Below, piece after piece: positions 36,034 through 45,236 of a stretch of DNA of 64,000 nucleotides. The translations under genes were made by a program, and so were the position numbers. Positions within the stretch are counted from its first letter, which is position 1. Each line of letters opens with the position of its first letter. The notes beneath the pieces were generated by a model. That model saw nothing but the letters and a program-made list of their open reading frames with translations, was not told the DNA's origin and searched no databases. The DNA lies in NCBI GenBank assembly GCA_902515395.1, contig CABXUL010000001.1:51494-115493 (forward strand), in the 5' to 3' direction. The stretch comes from an uncultured Bacteroidota bacterium (GTDB lineage: Bacteria > Bacteroidota > Bacteroidia > Flavobacteriales > Flavobacteriaceae).

Positions 36034-36197
36034 TACTTATAAATTTGCTTAATGTATGCCCCTGCAGCTAAAATGGAAGGAACCCAAATACCAACGTATA
36101 GTCCCTCTTGTTGCTGGCCATTAAACCAAAGGTAAACCGAGAAAAGAAAGCTAATAAATGCAGCAAGTAAAATACAATAGTCAGATTTTTTCATCAT
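36033..36197 (-). CDS. 54-residue two-helix membrane protein
   Basis: A short frame from ATG at 36197 (a second ATG follows at once) to TAA at 36033-36035. The product has two hydrophobic segments, CILLAAFISFLFSVYLWF and LYVGIWVPSILAAGAYI, joined by a short polar loop NGQQQEG. The stop overlaps the next start as TAATG. The clean helix pattern, coupling and filling of an otherwise empty gap support it as real. Function unknown. Confidence 0.6.
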   Translation of the reverse strand: MMKKSDYCILLAAFISFLFSVYLWFNGQQQEGLYVGIWVPSILAAGAYIKQIYK

Positions 36198-36239
36198 GAA
36201 TTTTGATTTAAAATAAATCCTATAAAAAAGTATTTATAG

Positions 36240-37094
36240 TTATTCAACTGATTTATTAACTCTGAAGAATTCTTCATCCGAGTCAATCCAAGAAAAATCA
36301 CTGGTGGCTTTTTTTGTAATTGGATTATAAAAAATTTCTAAATACTTAAGTCTTTTAATGCTTTTCACTTTCACTTGAGCAATGAATACATGGTAGTGAT
36401 ATTTATCAAAAGGACTTAAAAAAGTTGCGTAGGAGTCCCATATGATATTTCTTGTGTACTCTACATTGTTGTAATTACTTTTAACAAAACTTCTAATAGT
36501 TTTATTTATCTCAACTACGTTGAGGGGAATAATTTCGCCCTCTTTAAGGTTTTTAGTTTCCATAACATCTAAAAAACCTTGATGTTCAGATATAAAATCG
36601 TCTAAGGTTGCTTTTTGTTCTAAGTTACCAATTCCTAAATCAATTAAATCTGGTTTTTTCTTTTGATTCTCCTCTTTATCACCAGATAAATAAAATTCTT
36701 CATCCTCCTCTATCCACTCATAATCGCCAAGGACCTCGCCGTTATAGGGATTGAAATTTACTTCAACATATTTTAAACGATCAATATCATTAACTTTTAC
36801 CTGGGCAATGAATGTGTGATAGTGATATCTATTAGAGGGGCTCAAAAAGGTAGTATAAGAATCCCAGATGATATTTCTTGTATATTCTACTATTTCAGGA
36901 TACTTTTCCTCTACAAAAAATCTAATTTTTTTATTAATTTCCTTTATGTTAATTGGGGTAATTTCTCCAACTTCATTCTCTTCAAATCCACTATGCTCAA
37001 TAATAAAATCCTCAATTTTGATTATATCTTGACTATAAACAGATAGATTAAAAACAAAAATTAGGGGCGCAACTGCTAAAAACTTTTTTAACAT
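36240..37094 (-). CDS. secreted protein with two tandem homologous domains
   Basis: 284 residues from ATG 37094, chosen because it gives a clean signal peptide (FLAVAPLIFVFNLSVYSQ); a start 42 bases further upstream is possible. The mature protein is an internal duplication. Each half of about 110 residues has INKxIRxFV, VEYTRNIIWDSY, TFLSP..RYHYH and a Tyr/Trp ending near DEEFY. No cysteines and no known catalytic motif. The conserved HYH suggests possible metal binding. Role unknown, periplasmic or secreted. Confidence 0.65.
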   Translation of the reverse strand: MLKKFLAVAPLIFVFNLSVYSQDIIKIEDFIIEHSGFEENEVGEITPINIKEINKKIRFFVEEKYPEIVEYTRNIIWDSYTTFLSPSNRYHYHTFIAQVKVNDIDRLKYVEVNFNPYNGEVLGDYEWIEEDEEFYLSGDKEENQKKKPDLIDLGIGNLEQKATLDDFISEHQGFLDVMETKNLKEGEIIPLNVVEINKTIRSFVKSNYNNVEYTRNIIWDSYATFLSPFDKYHYHVFIAQVKVKSIKRLKYLEIFYNPITKKATSDFSWIDSDEEFFRVNKSVE

Positions 37095-37235
37095 GATAGA
37101 TAATTTTTTACTAAAGATAATAAATATCAAATTCAATAAAATTTTGATGAAGAAAATTAAATTTCAAGTGGATTCTTGAATAATGATAATTAGAAATTCA
37201 TAGAGAAAAATTATACATTGATTTAAAATCTTTTC

Positions 37236-38561
37236 TTAGGTTGAAAAAAATCTAAATAAGTCATTACCATTAGCATATATAACCAGAGCCATAAGAAGAA
37301 AGAATCCAGCAATTTGAGCATATTCCATAAATTTATCATTCGGTTTTCTACCAGATACCATTTCATAAATCAAAAACATGACATGTCCTCCATCCAATGC
37401 TGGGATTGGTAATAAGTTCATGAATGCTAAAATTATGGAAATAAAAGCCGTACTTGCCCAAAACCCTTTCCAATTCCAAGTATCAGGAAAAAGACTTCCA
37501 ATAGCACCGAAACCGCCTAGTTGAGAAGCTCCTTTTTTGGTAAAAACGTACTTAAATTGAGCTACATAATCATATAATGTCCAATATCCGTAGCTAAAAC
37601 CCTCTACTATACTTTGGCTAAACGACAATTCAACTTGATCTAATTTTATTACATTCCTTGGCATTACTCCCATTTTTCCATTGCCGTCAAGTCTCATGCT
37701 TAAAGTGTCAATTGACATATCATTCACAACAATATAATTGACCACTTGATTAGCATTATCATTATTGAACTTACTAAGATCCATCCAATCATCTATTGTT
37801 ACGCCATTTGCTGAAATGATTTTATCTCCTGTTTTAATACCAGCTTGACCGGCTGGTTTATTTGCCAAAACACTGTCGACAATTGCAGGTGATCTAGGGT
37901 ATAAAATACTTAACTCACCAGATTCAAACATTCTATTACCAATATTTTCGGGGATAGGGATTATAACTTTGCTTTGGTTAGCTCTTTCAACTACAACTTC
38001 TTTTACACCTCTAATAAGTAACATTTTATTGATATCTAAAGCAATATCTAATTGTTTCCCATCGACTAAAAGAATTTGATCTCCTTCTTCAAAACCAATT
38101 TCTTTTGCCAATGATGATACTCCCAATCCCATTGGAAGTGAACTGTTTGGAAGCATATTTTTCCCCCAAACAAATAAAATCATCATGTAGATTAAGAAAC
38201 CTAAAAATAGATTTACAGTAACACCTCCTAGCATAATAATTAACCTTTGCCATGCAGGTTTGCTTCTAAATTCCCATTCCTTAGGAGCCTCTTGCATTTG
38301 TTTAGTATCCATGCTCTCATCGATCATCCCAGAGATTTTAACGTATCCTCCTAATGGCAACCAACCAATTCCATAAACTGTATCGCCTACCTTCTTTTTA
38401 AATAATGCAAATTTTACATCGAAGAATAAAAAGAACTTTTCAACTCTTGTCTTAAATATCTTGGCTGGAATAAAATGTCCAAGTTCGTGCAAAATGATTA
38501 AAAAAGATAAACTTAGTAGCAATTGAATGCCTTTAAGCAAAAAGGGTTCCATAGTATTCAT
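37236..38561 (-). CDS. rseP: RIP metalloprotease RseP (site-2 protease)
   Basis: 441 residues. The zinc motif HELGH (residues 25-29) lies in the first helix. Then come GYVKISGMIDE, one or two PDZ domains (GLGVSSLAKEIGFEEGDQIL and KPAGQAGIKTGDKIISANG) and the second active-site motif NLLPIPALDGGH with the metal-ligand Asp. It cleaves membrane-embedded anti-sigma factors in envelope stress signalling. Stands alone on the minus strand. Confidence 0.95.
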   Translation of the reverse strand: MNTMEPFLLKGIQLLLSLSFLIILHELGHFIPAKIFKTRVEKFFLFFDVKFALFKKKVGDTVYGIGWLPLGGYVKISGMIDESMDTKQMQEAPKEWEFRSKPAWQRLIIMLGGVTVNLFLGFLIYMMILFVWGKNMLPNSSLPMGLGVSSLAKEIGFEEGDQILLVDGKQLDIALDINKMLLIRGVKEVVVERANQSKVIIPIPENIGNRMFESGELSILYPRSPAIVDSVLANKPAGQAGIKTGDKIISANGVTIDDWMDLSKFNNDNANQVVNYIVVNDMSIDTLSMRLDGNGKMGVMPRNVIKLDQVELSFSQSIVEGFSYGYWTLYDYVAQFKYVFTKKGASQLGGFGAIGSLFPDTWNWKGFWASTAFISIILAFMNLLPIPALDGGHVMFLIYEMVSGRKPNDKFMEYAQIAGFFLLMALVIYANGNDLFRFFST

Positions 38562-38574
38562 AATTTTTGGAGAC

Positions 38575-38582
38575 CAAAAATA
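38575..38582 (-). promoter_or_regulatory. candidate -7 element of rseP
   Basis: Minus strand TATTTTTG, an exact TAnnTTTG match, 13 bases before the rseP start codon. No matching TTG 19 bases upstream. Confidence 0.3.
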
Positions 38583-38665
38583 CCAATTTTTAATAGACTT
38601 TTTGACGAAATTAAATTAAAAACTAAAGGAGTCGTTTTTTTTCATTTTTTAATCGATTATCTTTG

Positions 38666-39346
38666 ATGTCAATGGATATATTTTCAAAATATAGGCGGTT
38701 TTTTATTTTACTTGGATTAGTTTCTTTAATCATAATATTGCTTTTCTATGAAGCACTTTTACCTCCCAAAAAACTACCTGTATTTCAACCTGCAATGGTA
38801 AATTTTGAATTGGTGGATAGTACGATGCAACATGTTAAAAAATTTCACCGAGTTGCAGAGTTTGAGTTGATTAATCAAAATGGGAAAACTATAACCCACG
38901 AAAATTTTAGAGGTAAAATATATATAGCGGATTTTTTTTTTACAACTTGTCCGACTATCTGTATAGCTATGACAGATAATATGTTGAAAATTCAAAAAGA
39001 AGTCCAAAATAACCCTAATATACTTTTGATTTCTCACTCTGTTACCCCAAAAATTGATTCGGTCTCTCAATTAAAAAAATATGCAATTGAGAAAGGTGTA
39101 ATCGACAATAAATGGCACTTGGTTACAGGAGATAAAAAAGAAATTTATGAGCTTGCTAGAAAATCTTATCTAGCAGTAAAGGATGAGGGAGATGGAGGGC
39201 CCTTTGATATGATTCATACAGAGAATTTTATTTTAGTTGATCCAGATAAGAGGATTCGTGGGTTTTATGATGGTACTGACCTAAAGGAAATCGATAGGTT
39301 ACTTTTAGAATTAGATATTTTAAGCTCCGAATACTTTAATAATTAA
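38666..39346 (+). CDS. SCO1/SenC-family copper chaperone
   Basis: 226 residues from ATG at 38666 (TTG just upstream and ATG at 38672 also possible). One N-terminal membrane anchor, then a thioredoxin-like fold with the copper motif CPTIC and the distal His in MIHTENFILVDPDKRIRGFYDG. Sco proteins deliver copper to cytochrome c oxidase CuA. No cox genes are in the window. The next gene encodes a P19/Tp34-like protein, which supports a metal-handling pair. Confidence 0.9.
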   Translation: MSMDIFSKYRRFFILLGLVSLIIILLFYEALLPPKKLPVFQPAMVNFELVDSTMQHVKKFHRVAEFELINQNGKTITHENFRGKIYIADFFFTTCPTICIAMTDNMLKIQKEVQNNPNILLISHSVTPKIDSVSQLKKYAIEKGVIDNKWHLVTGDKKEIYELARKSYLAVKDEGDGGPFDMIHTENFILVDPDKRIRGFYDGTDLKEIDRLLLELDILSSEYFNN

Positions 39347-39351
39347 TTTTT

Positions 39352-39921
39352 ATGATTATATATATGAATAATTTTAACATTTTTAAGAGTTCACTATCCA
39401 TGTTTTTAATAATTTTTTCTTCAATTCTTAATTCTCAAGAATTGGTTATTGGTGTGGAAAGACTCAAACCAGGAATCGCAATAGTTTTTGAGGGAGCAAT
39501 TAAAGATAAAATATATCCAACCAATATTAATCTTGATATCAATGATACAGATGTTCATATCGAAGCTAGGATAAATTGGGACAGTAATGCTACCCCCTCG
39601 GGGTCTCCAATGGGTGGATTTATTCCATATTTAAATGTAAAAGCAAAAATTACAAATCAGAAAACTGGTCTTAACATTTTAGTTGACCTTATTCCACACA
39701 TTAATTTAAGTGACAATTTTCACTATGCGAGAAATATTTCTTTGCCAGGAAATATTGATGATTTATACAATATTGAATTTATAATTAAACCCCCTAAAAA
39801 AATTGATTTATCATTTCATAATGATTGGTTAAAAAAATATGGTGATAGATTGATCGATGAGCAAAATTTTAAATACAGTAATATCAATTTTTATGAGGTA
39901 GCTAAAGCGACTAGAAGCTAA
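39352..39921 (+). CDS. P19/Tp34-like periplasmic metal-binding protein
   Basis: 189 residues with a signal peptide (SLSMFLIIFSSILNSQ). The mature part matches the P19/Tp34 (Iron_transport) pattern by eye: DVHIEARINWDSNA, GGFIPYLNVKAKITN, then a DNFHYARNISLPG segment and FIIKPP, where family members carry Met/His copper-iron ligands. Residues corresponding to the first Met ligand (M-H-L-E) read V-H-I-E here. It follows the Sco gene by 5 bases. Family by eye only; role inferred as copper/iron binding. Confidence 0.6.
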   Translation: MIIYMNNFNIFKSSLSMFLIIFSSILNSQELVIGVERLKPGIAIVFEGAIKDKIYPTNINLDINDTDVHIEARINWDSNATPSGSPMGGFIPYLNVKAKITNQKTGLNILVDLIPHINLSDNFHYARNISLPGNIDDLYNIEFIIKPPKKIDLSFHNDWLKKYGDRLIDEQNFKYSNINFYEVAKATRS

Positions 39922-39971
39922 ATATATGTTCTCATTATCCGTTATTTTTTAAGCTTTCTTTAGTAAAAAAG

Positions 39972-41267
39972 TCACCTTGAAGACATTAAAAATTCAATCT
40001 CATCTGGATCTTTTGGTATATTTTTAGTCAAATTAATAGGCCCACCTTTTTCTTGAACGACAATATCCTCCTCGATTCTTATTCCAAAACTTTCTTCAGG
40101 AATATAAATACCAGGCTCTACTGATAAGACCATATTAGGCTCTATTGGTTCTTCAATCAATCCATAGTCATGTGTGTCTAATCCTAAATGGTGTGAGGTA
40201 CCATGCATATAATATTTTTTATAAGCTGGATTTTTTTTGTCTTTAATATTTAAATCTTTCTTGTCTAACAAGCCCAAATCAATTAATGCCGAGGACATGA
40301 TTTTACCTACTTCCTGATTATATTCCTTAATGAGCGTTCCCGGCACTAATAGTTTCATTGATTCCTCTCCAATTTTTCGGACTGCATCATAAACCCTTCT
40401 TTGACGAGGGGTGAATTTCCCTGAAACAGGAATGGTTCGGGTCATATCACTAGCATAATTTCCATATTCTGCTCCAACATCTATAAGGATTAGGTCACCT
40501 GATTGGCATTTAGAATTGTTTTGTGTGTAATGCAACACATTGCTGTTTTGCCCTGAGGCAATTATAGGAGAGTAAGCGAAACCTTTAGAACGGTTTTTTA
40601 TAAATTCATATACAAATTCTGCCTCAATTTCGTATTCCCAAACCCCAGGCTTAACAAAATCTAAAACTCTTCTAAACCCTTTTTCAGTAATATTAACAGC
40701 TTGCTGAATTTGGCATATTTCTTCTTTATGTTTTAAAGACCTCAGCCTTTGTAAAATAAAATTACTTTTTTCATGTTGGTGGGTTGGATATTTTTTCTTT
40801 GCCCATTCAATAAAACGATCCTCTCTGGTTTGCGTTTCTATATTAGCGCGATAATGCTCGTTAGTATTAAAGTAGATAGATTTAGCCTCTTTTGTTAACT
40901 GATTAAATAATGAATTAAAATCATCTGTCCACAAAACAGTTTGGATACCAGATATATTAGTCGCTTCTTTTTGGGATAGTTTTGCACCTTCCCAAACCGC
41001 AATATGATTATTTGTTTTTTTAACAAACAATACTTCTCTGTGATTAGAATTTTTTGCATCTGGGAATAACAAAAGAACACTCTCTTCTTGATCAATGCCA
41101 CTGAGATAAAAGATATCTCTATGTTGCTGGAAGGGCATTTTACTGTCTGCACTGATTGGATAAATGTCATTAGAATTAAAAACAGCTAATCCCCCTTGAG
41201 AAATAGCATCCATAAATCTAGCCCTGTTACTTCTATAGAAACTTGAGCTAAGGGGTATGTATCGCAT
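39972..41267 (-). CDS. pepP: Xaa-Pro aminopeptidase (aminopeptidase P)
   Basis: 431 residues: N-terminal creatinase/AMP_N domain (SDIYPI-like region, DIFYLSGIDQEESVLLLFPD) and a C-terminal pita-bread M24 domain. Metal ligands are visible in LIDVGAEYGNYASDMTRTIPVSG (two Asp), GTSHHLGLDTHD (His), SVEPGIY (Glu) and GIRIEEDI (Glu). Removes N-terminal residues preceding proline. Cytoplasmic, single gene. Confidence 0.94.
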   Translation of the reverse strand: MRYIPLSSSFYRSNRARFMDAISQGGLAVFNSNDIYPISADSKMPFQQHRDIFYLSGIDQEESVLLLFPDAKNSNHREVLFVKKTNNHIAVWEGAKLSQKEATNISGIQTVLWTDDFNSLFNQLTKEAKSIYFNTNEHYRANIETQTREDRFIEWAKKKYPTHQHEKSNFILQRLRSLKHKEEICQIQQAVNITEKGFRRVLDFVKPGVWEYEIEAEFVYEFIKNRSKGFAYSPIIASGQNSNVLHYTQNNSKCQSGDLILIDVGAEYGNYASDMTRTIPVSGKFTPRQRRVYDAVRKIGEESMKLLVPGTLIKEYNQEVGKIMSSALIDLGLLDKKDLNIKDKKNPAYKKYYMHGTSHHLGLDTHDYGLIEEPIEPNMVLSVEPGIYIPEESFGIRIEEDIVVQEKGGPINLTKNIPKDPDEIEFLMSSR

Positions 41268-41397
41268 ATTTATGTGTAATTAAAATAGATATATGAATTT
41301 AGAAAATTAATTTAATTATCTAATCTATAATTAAGTATCTATTGGATTGGCTCAGAAAATATTGTGTTTTAGTTTTTTCTATTCGATGTTTATGGAG

Positions 41398-41405
41398 TAA
41401 TTTTG
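41398..41405 (+). promoter_or_regulatory. candidate -7 element of sdhC operon
   Basis: TAATTTTG, an exact TAnnTTTG match, 19 bases before the sdhC ATG. TTTT sits at the -33 position 19 bases upstream, a near match. Confidence 0.35.
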
Positions 41406-41423
41406 CCATAATACAATATCTAG

Positions 41424-42080
41424 ATGATTAAAACTTCGATAGCCAGAAAAGTAGCTATGGCACTTTCAGGACTGTTTTTAATACTTTTTTTAGGACAGCA
41501 TTTCACTATCAATATTACTTCTGTTTTTAGTGAAAAAACTTTCAACATGCTTTCTCATTTTATGGGAAATAACCCTCTGGTTCAGTTTATCTTACAGCCA
41601 ATATTAATTTTTGGTGTGATTTTCCATTTTATTATGGGATTTGTTTTACAAATAAAAAACACAAAAGCTCGAAAGCAGAATTATGAATCATTTAAAGGTA
41701 ATTCAAATTCAAGTTGGATATCACGAAACATGATCCTCTCTGGAATTGTTATACTTTCTTTTCTTGGCCTACATTTTTATGACTTTTGGGTCCCTGAAAT
41801 TAACTATAAATACGTTGAATTTTTACCTAATGATCCAGACCGTTATTATATAGAATTGGTTCATAAGTTTCATAGCCCTATTAGAGTATTAATATATTGT
41901 TTGTCATTTGTTTTTTTAGGATTGCATCTTCTCCATGGATTTTCATCATCATTCCAGTCTGTTGGCATGAATAATAAATATACGAATGGAATTAAATTTC
42001 TAACGGTAGCTTTCTCAATATTTGTACCCGTAGGGTTCATTTTCATTGCAATTTTTCATCACTTAAATGTAGTTAACTAA
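41424..42080 (+). CDS. sdhC: succinate dehydrogenase cytochrome b subunit
   Basis: 218 residues, five membrane helices, of the one-subunit b558 type found in Bacteroidetes. SSIARKVAMALSG-like start (IKTSIARKVAMALSGLFL), GQHFTINI with a heme-ligand His, and VHKFHSPIRVLIYCLSFVFLGLHLLHGF near the C terminus are typical. It anchors SdhA/SdhB and passes electrons to menaquinone. The usual tight sdhC-sdhA spacing is broken by 94 bases of repeats before sdhA. Confidence 0.92.
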   Translation: MIKTSIARKVAMALSGLFLILFLGQHFTINITSVFSEKTFNMLSHFMGNNPLVQFILQPILIFGVIFHFIMGFVLQIKNTKARKQNYESFKGNSNSSWISRNMILSGIVILSFLGLHFYDFWVPEINYKYVEFLPNDPDRYYIELVHKFHSPIRVLIYCLSFVFLGLHLLHGFSSSFQSVGMNNKYTNGIKFLTVAFSIFVPVGFIFIAIFHHLNVVN

Positions 42081-42089
42081 CAACCGAAA

Positions 42090-42156
42090 TGTACCTCAAA
42101 TGTACCTCAAATAAATTTTTTAGCTTAACAGTGTACCTTACAAAAATTGTGTACCT
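42090..42156 (+). repeat. four direct TGTACCT repeats between sdhC and sdhA
   Basis: TGTACCTCAAA occurs twice in perfect tandem at 42090-42100 and 42101-42111. TGTACCT occurs twice more at 42132-42138 and 42150-42156, each in the context GTGTACCTT. All are in the same orientation, within 85 bases of the sdhA start. Short iterated sites like these are typical of recombinase arm-binding regions ahead of an integrase gene. They are seen directly; their role is inferred. Confidence 0.8.
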
Positions 42157-42174
42157 TTGTTTATAAGATAGATT

Positions 42175-44457
42175 ATGAAACTAAATAAAGTTAAAATAAG
42201 ATATAGAAAAAATTCCAATGGAACTACTTCTATTAGGCTTAACTACTTCGGTGGATACTCATATGAAAATGGCATTAAAAAAGCTTTGAGGTTAATTAGG
42301 ACTTTACCTGATCATTTGATCACTAATCCTAATACAGAAAAAGATAAATTAAAAAATATTCATTTAAAAGAACAAGCTCTTATTATCGCATCCGATTGGG
42401 AAAAAAATCTGTTGTTAAAAAAAAATGAATCATCATTTAAAAAGAATAATTTCTTTTCAAATCTAAACTCCAAAATACCTGATGGACCTCTTGCTGATAA
42501 ATGGACAAATCATAAGAGTAAAATTAATCTAGTCAGCCCTGCTAATAAACGTTCAATTGATATAATTGTTGTTGGAACAGGACTTGCAGGAGCATCTGCT
42601 TCTGCGACTTTAGCTGAATTAGGATATAATGTAAAAACATTTTGTTTTCAGGATTCACCCCGTCGTGCACACTCGATTGCTGCGCAGGGAGGAATCAATG
42701 CTGCCAAAAACTATCAGGGAGATGGTGATTCAACTTATCGTCTATTTTATGATACTATTAAAGGTGGGGATTATCGCTCACGAGAGGCAAATGTTTACAG
42801 ATTGGCTGAAGTTTCTACTAATATAATTGATCAATGTGTTGCTCAGGGGGTTCCTTTTGCTAGAGATTATGGAGGGTTACTTGATAATCGATCTTTTGGA
42901 GGGGTTTTGGTTTCTAGAACTTTTTACGCCAAAGGCCAGACTGGTCAGCAACTTTTATTGGGAGCTTATTCAGCAATGAATAGGCAAATAGCCCGAGGGA
43001 AAATAAAAATGTACAACCGTCATGAAATGATGGATTTAGTCCTCGTTAATGGCAAAGCAAGAGGAATTATCGCCAGAAATTTAGTTAATGGTGAAATAGA
43101 AAGGCATAGTGCTCACGCTGTTGTTATTGCCTCTGGAGGTTATGGAAATGTTTTCTTTCTTTCGACCAATGCCATGGGGAGTAATGTTTCTGCTTCATGG
43201 AAAATTCACAAACGTGGTGCTCACTTTTGCAACCCTTGTTATACTCAGATCCATCCAACTTGTATTCCTGTCTCAGGTGAGCATCAGTCTAAATTAACTC
43301 TAATGTCTGAGTCATTAAGAAATGATGGCAGAATTTGGGTTCCTAAGAAGCTTGAAGATGTTAAGGCAATTAAGTCTGGAGAATTAAAACCAACAGATTT
43401 AAATGAGAATGACAGAGACTATTATTTAGAGCGCCGATACCCTGCTTTTGGAAATTTAGTTCCTCGAGATGTTGCTTCAAGAGCTGCAAAAGAACGGTGT
43501 GATGCTGGATTTGGTGTAAATAAGACTGGAGAGGCTGTATACTTAGATTTTGCTGCTGCAATTACTCGTTACGGAAAAGAACAAGCTCTAGTTAAAGGAC
43601 AAGATGAAAATGATCCCATATTAGTGAAAAAACTTGGTCAGGAAGTTGTTCGCGCAAAGTATGGGAATCTTTTTCAGATGTACGAAAAAATTGTTGATCA
43701 AAACCCCTATGAAACTCCTATGATGATATATCCAGCAGTTCATTATACCATGGGAGGTGTTTGGGTTGATTATAATTTAATGACAAGTATTCCTGGATGC
43801 TATGCTATTGGAGAGGCAAATTTTTCCGACCACGGTGCTAATAGATTAGGTGCATCAGCATTAATGCAGGGACTGGCTGATGGATATTTTGTTCTTCCAT
43901 ACACAATTGGCGATTATCTTTCCGATGATATTAGAACTGGACCTATTTCAACTGATACGCCTGAATTTGAATCTGCTGAAAAAGAAGTTAAAAATCGTAT
44001 AGATTCTTTAATTAACAATAAAGGAAAAAATTCAGTTGATTTTTATCACAAAAAATTAGGTAAAATCATGTGGGATAAATGCGGGATGTCGAGAAATACT
44101 AAAGGATTAAAAGAGGCAATGATTGAAATTAAAAAATTGAGAGAAGATTTTTATAAGAACGTTAGCGTTCCTGGATCTTCAAGTGAGTTTAATGAGCAAC
44201 TTGCCAAAGCTGGCCGTGTTGCTGATTTTTTAGAATTAGGAGAATTATTCGCCAAAGATGCTTTAGAGAGAACCGAGTCTTGTGGAGGTCACTTCAGAGA
44301 AGAATCTCAAACACCGGAAGGAGAGGCTCTTAGAGACGATAAGAATTTTAGTTTCTCCTCCGCTTGGGAATATAATGGTGAGCCTTCAAAAGCCAAGTTA
44401 CATAAAGAGCAACTTAAATTTGAAGCAATAGAGGTTAAAACACGGTCTTATAAATAA
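42175..44457 (+). CDS. sdhA: succinate dehydrogenase flavoprotein subunit with an integrase-like N-terminal extension
   Basis: 760 residues; Bacteroidetes SdhA is normally about 665-670. From residue ~97 ([14 protein letters not shown]) the protein is standard Sdh[12 protein letters not shown] (134-142), covalent-FAD His166 in [45 protein letters not shown] and the C-terminal [13 protein letters not shown]. Residues 1 to ~96 do not belong to SdhA. They read [20 protein letters not shown], then [28 protein letters not shown], the layout of the arm DNA-binding domain at the start of Bacteroidetes tyrosine recombinases. There is no in-frame ATG between codon 1 and the SdhA core; a TTG at 42412 is the only near alternative. 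So the fusion is probably translated, or the enzyme starts at that TTG. Confidence 0.9.
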   Translation: MKLNKVKIRYRKNSNGTTSIRLNYFGGYSYENGIKKALRLIRTLPDHLITNPNTEKDKLKNIHLKEQALIIASDWEKNLLLKKNESSFKKNNFFSNLNSKIPDGPLADKWTNHKSKINLVSPANKRSIDIIVVGTGLAGASASATLAELGYNVKTFCFQDSPRRAHSIAAQGGINAAKNYQGDGDSTYRLFYDTIKGGDYRSREANVYRLAEVSTNIIDQCVAQGVPFARDYGGLLDNRSFGGVLVSRTFYAKGQTGQQLLLGAYSAMNRQIARGKIKMYNRHEMMDLVLVNGKARGIIARNLVNGEIERHSAHAVVIASGGYGNVFFLSTNAMGSNVSASWKIHKRGAHFCNPCYTQIHPTCIPVSGEHQSKLTLMSESLRNDGRIWVPKKLEDVKAIKSGELKPTDLNENDRDYYLERRYPAFGNLVPRDVASRAAKERCDAGFGVNKTGEAVYLDFAAAITRYGKEQALVKGQDENDPILVKKLGQEVVRAKYGNLFQMYEKIVDQNPYETPMMIYPAVHYTMGGVWVDYNLMTSIPGCYAIGEANFSDHGANRLGASALMQGLADGYFVLPYTIGDYLSDDIRTGPISTDTPEFESAEKEVKNRIDSLINNKGKNSVDFYHKKLGKIMWDKCGMSRNTKGLKEAMIEIKKLREDFYKNVSVPGSSSEFNEQLAKAGRVADFLELGELFAKDALERTESCGGHFREESQTPEGEALRDDKNFSFSSAWEYNGEPSKAKLHKEQLKFEAIEVKTRSYK

Positions 44458-44464
44458 AATTAAT

Positions 44465-45211
44465 ATGGATCTTACACTTAAAATATGGCGTCAAGCCAAT
44501 GTTGATGAGGATGGAAAAATAGTAAATTATTCCATTTCAGACGTTTCTCCGGATATGTCTTTCTTGGAGATGATGGACATGCATAATGAGCAGCTAATTA
44601 ACAAGGGAGAAGACCCTGTCGCTTTTGATCATGACTGTCGAGAGGGAATTTGTGGAATGTGCTCAATGTTTATTAATGGTGAAGCACACGGACCGGACCG
44701 ACTTGTAACGACTTGTCAGCTTCATATGCGAAAATTTAAGGATGGTGATACTATCGTAATTGAGCCATTTAGAGCAAATGCGTTTCCTGTAATTAAGGAT
44801 TTAGCAGTAGATAGATCTGCTTTTGATAGAATTCAACAGGCAGGTGGTTTTATAAGTGTTAATACCTCAGGGAATACACAGGATGCTAACGCTATTCCCA
44901 TTGAGAAACATGACGCTGATAAGGCTTTTGATGCTGCAACTTGTATAGGGTGTGGTGCTTGTGTAGCAAGTTGTAAAAATGCTTCTGCAATGCTCTTTGT
45001 TTCCGCTAAAGTATCACAATATTCTCTTTTACCCCAAGGAAAAGTTGAGGCTACAGATCGAGTTTTGAACATGGTGAAGCAAATGGATGAAGAGGGGTTT
45101 GGAAATTGTACCAATACTGGGGCATGTGAGGTTGAGTGCCCCAAAGGAATTTCACTTGAAAATGTTGCTAGAATGAATAGTGAGTATTTATATGCTAGCT
45201 TAAAAGGGTAA
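44465..45211 (+). CDS. sdhB: succinate dehydrogenase iron-sulfur subunit
   Basis: 248 residues. [2Fe-2S] ligands in CREGICGMC (Cys58, 63, 66) and TTCQLH (Cys84); [4Fe-4S] and [3Fe-4S] ligands in [11 protein letters not shown] and [15 protein letters not shown]. Transfers electrons from SdhA FADH2 to SdhC heme and menaquinone. Seven bases after sdhA; the normal C-A-B order is kept despite the altered sdhA start. Confidence 0.96.
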   Translation: MDLTLKIWRQANVDEDGKIVNYSISDVSPDMSFLEMMDMHNEQLINKGEDPVAFDHDCREGICGMCSMFINGEAHGPDRLVTTCQLHMRKFKDGDTIVIEPFRANAFPVIKDLAVDRSAFDRIQQAGGFISVNTSGNTQDANAIPIEKHDADKAFDAATCIGCGACVASCKNASAMLFVSAKVSQYSLLPQGKVEATDRVLNMVKQMDEEGFGNCTNTGACEVECPKGISLENVARMNSEYLYASLKG

Positions 45212-45236
45212 AATTGTATTTTAATTTTTATACATT

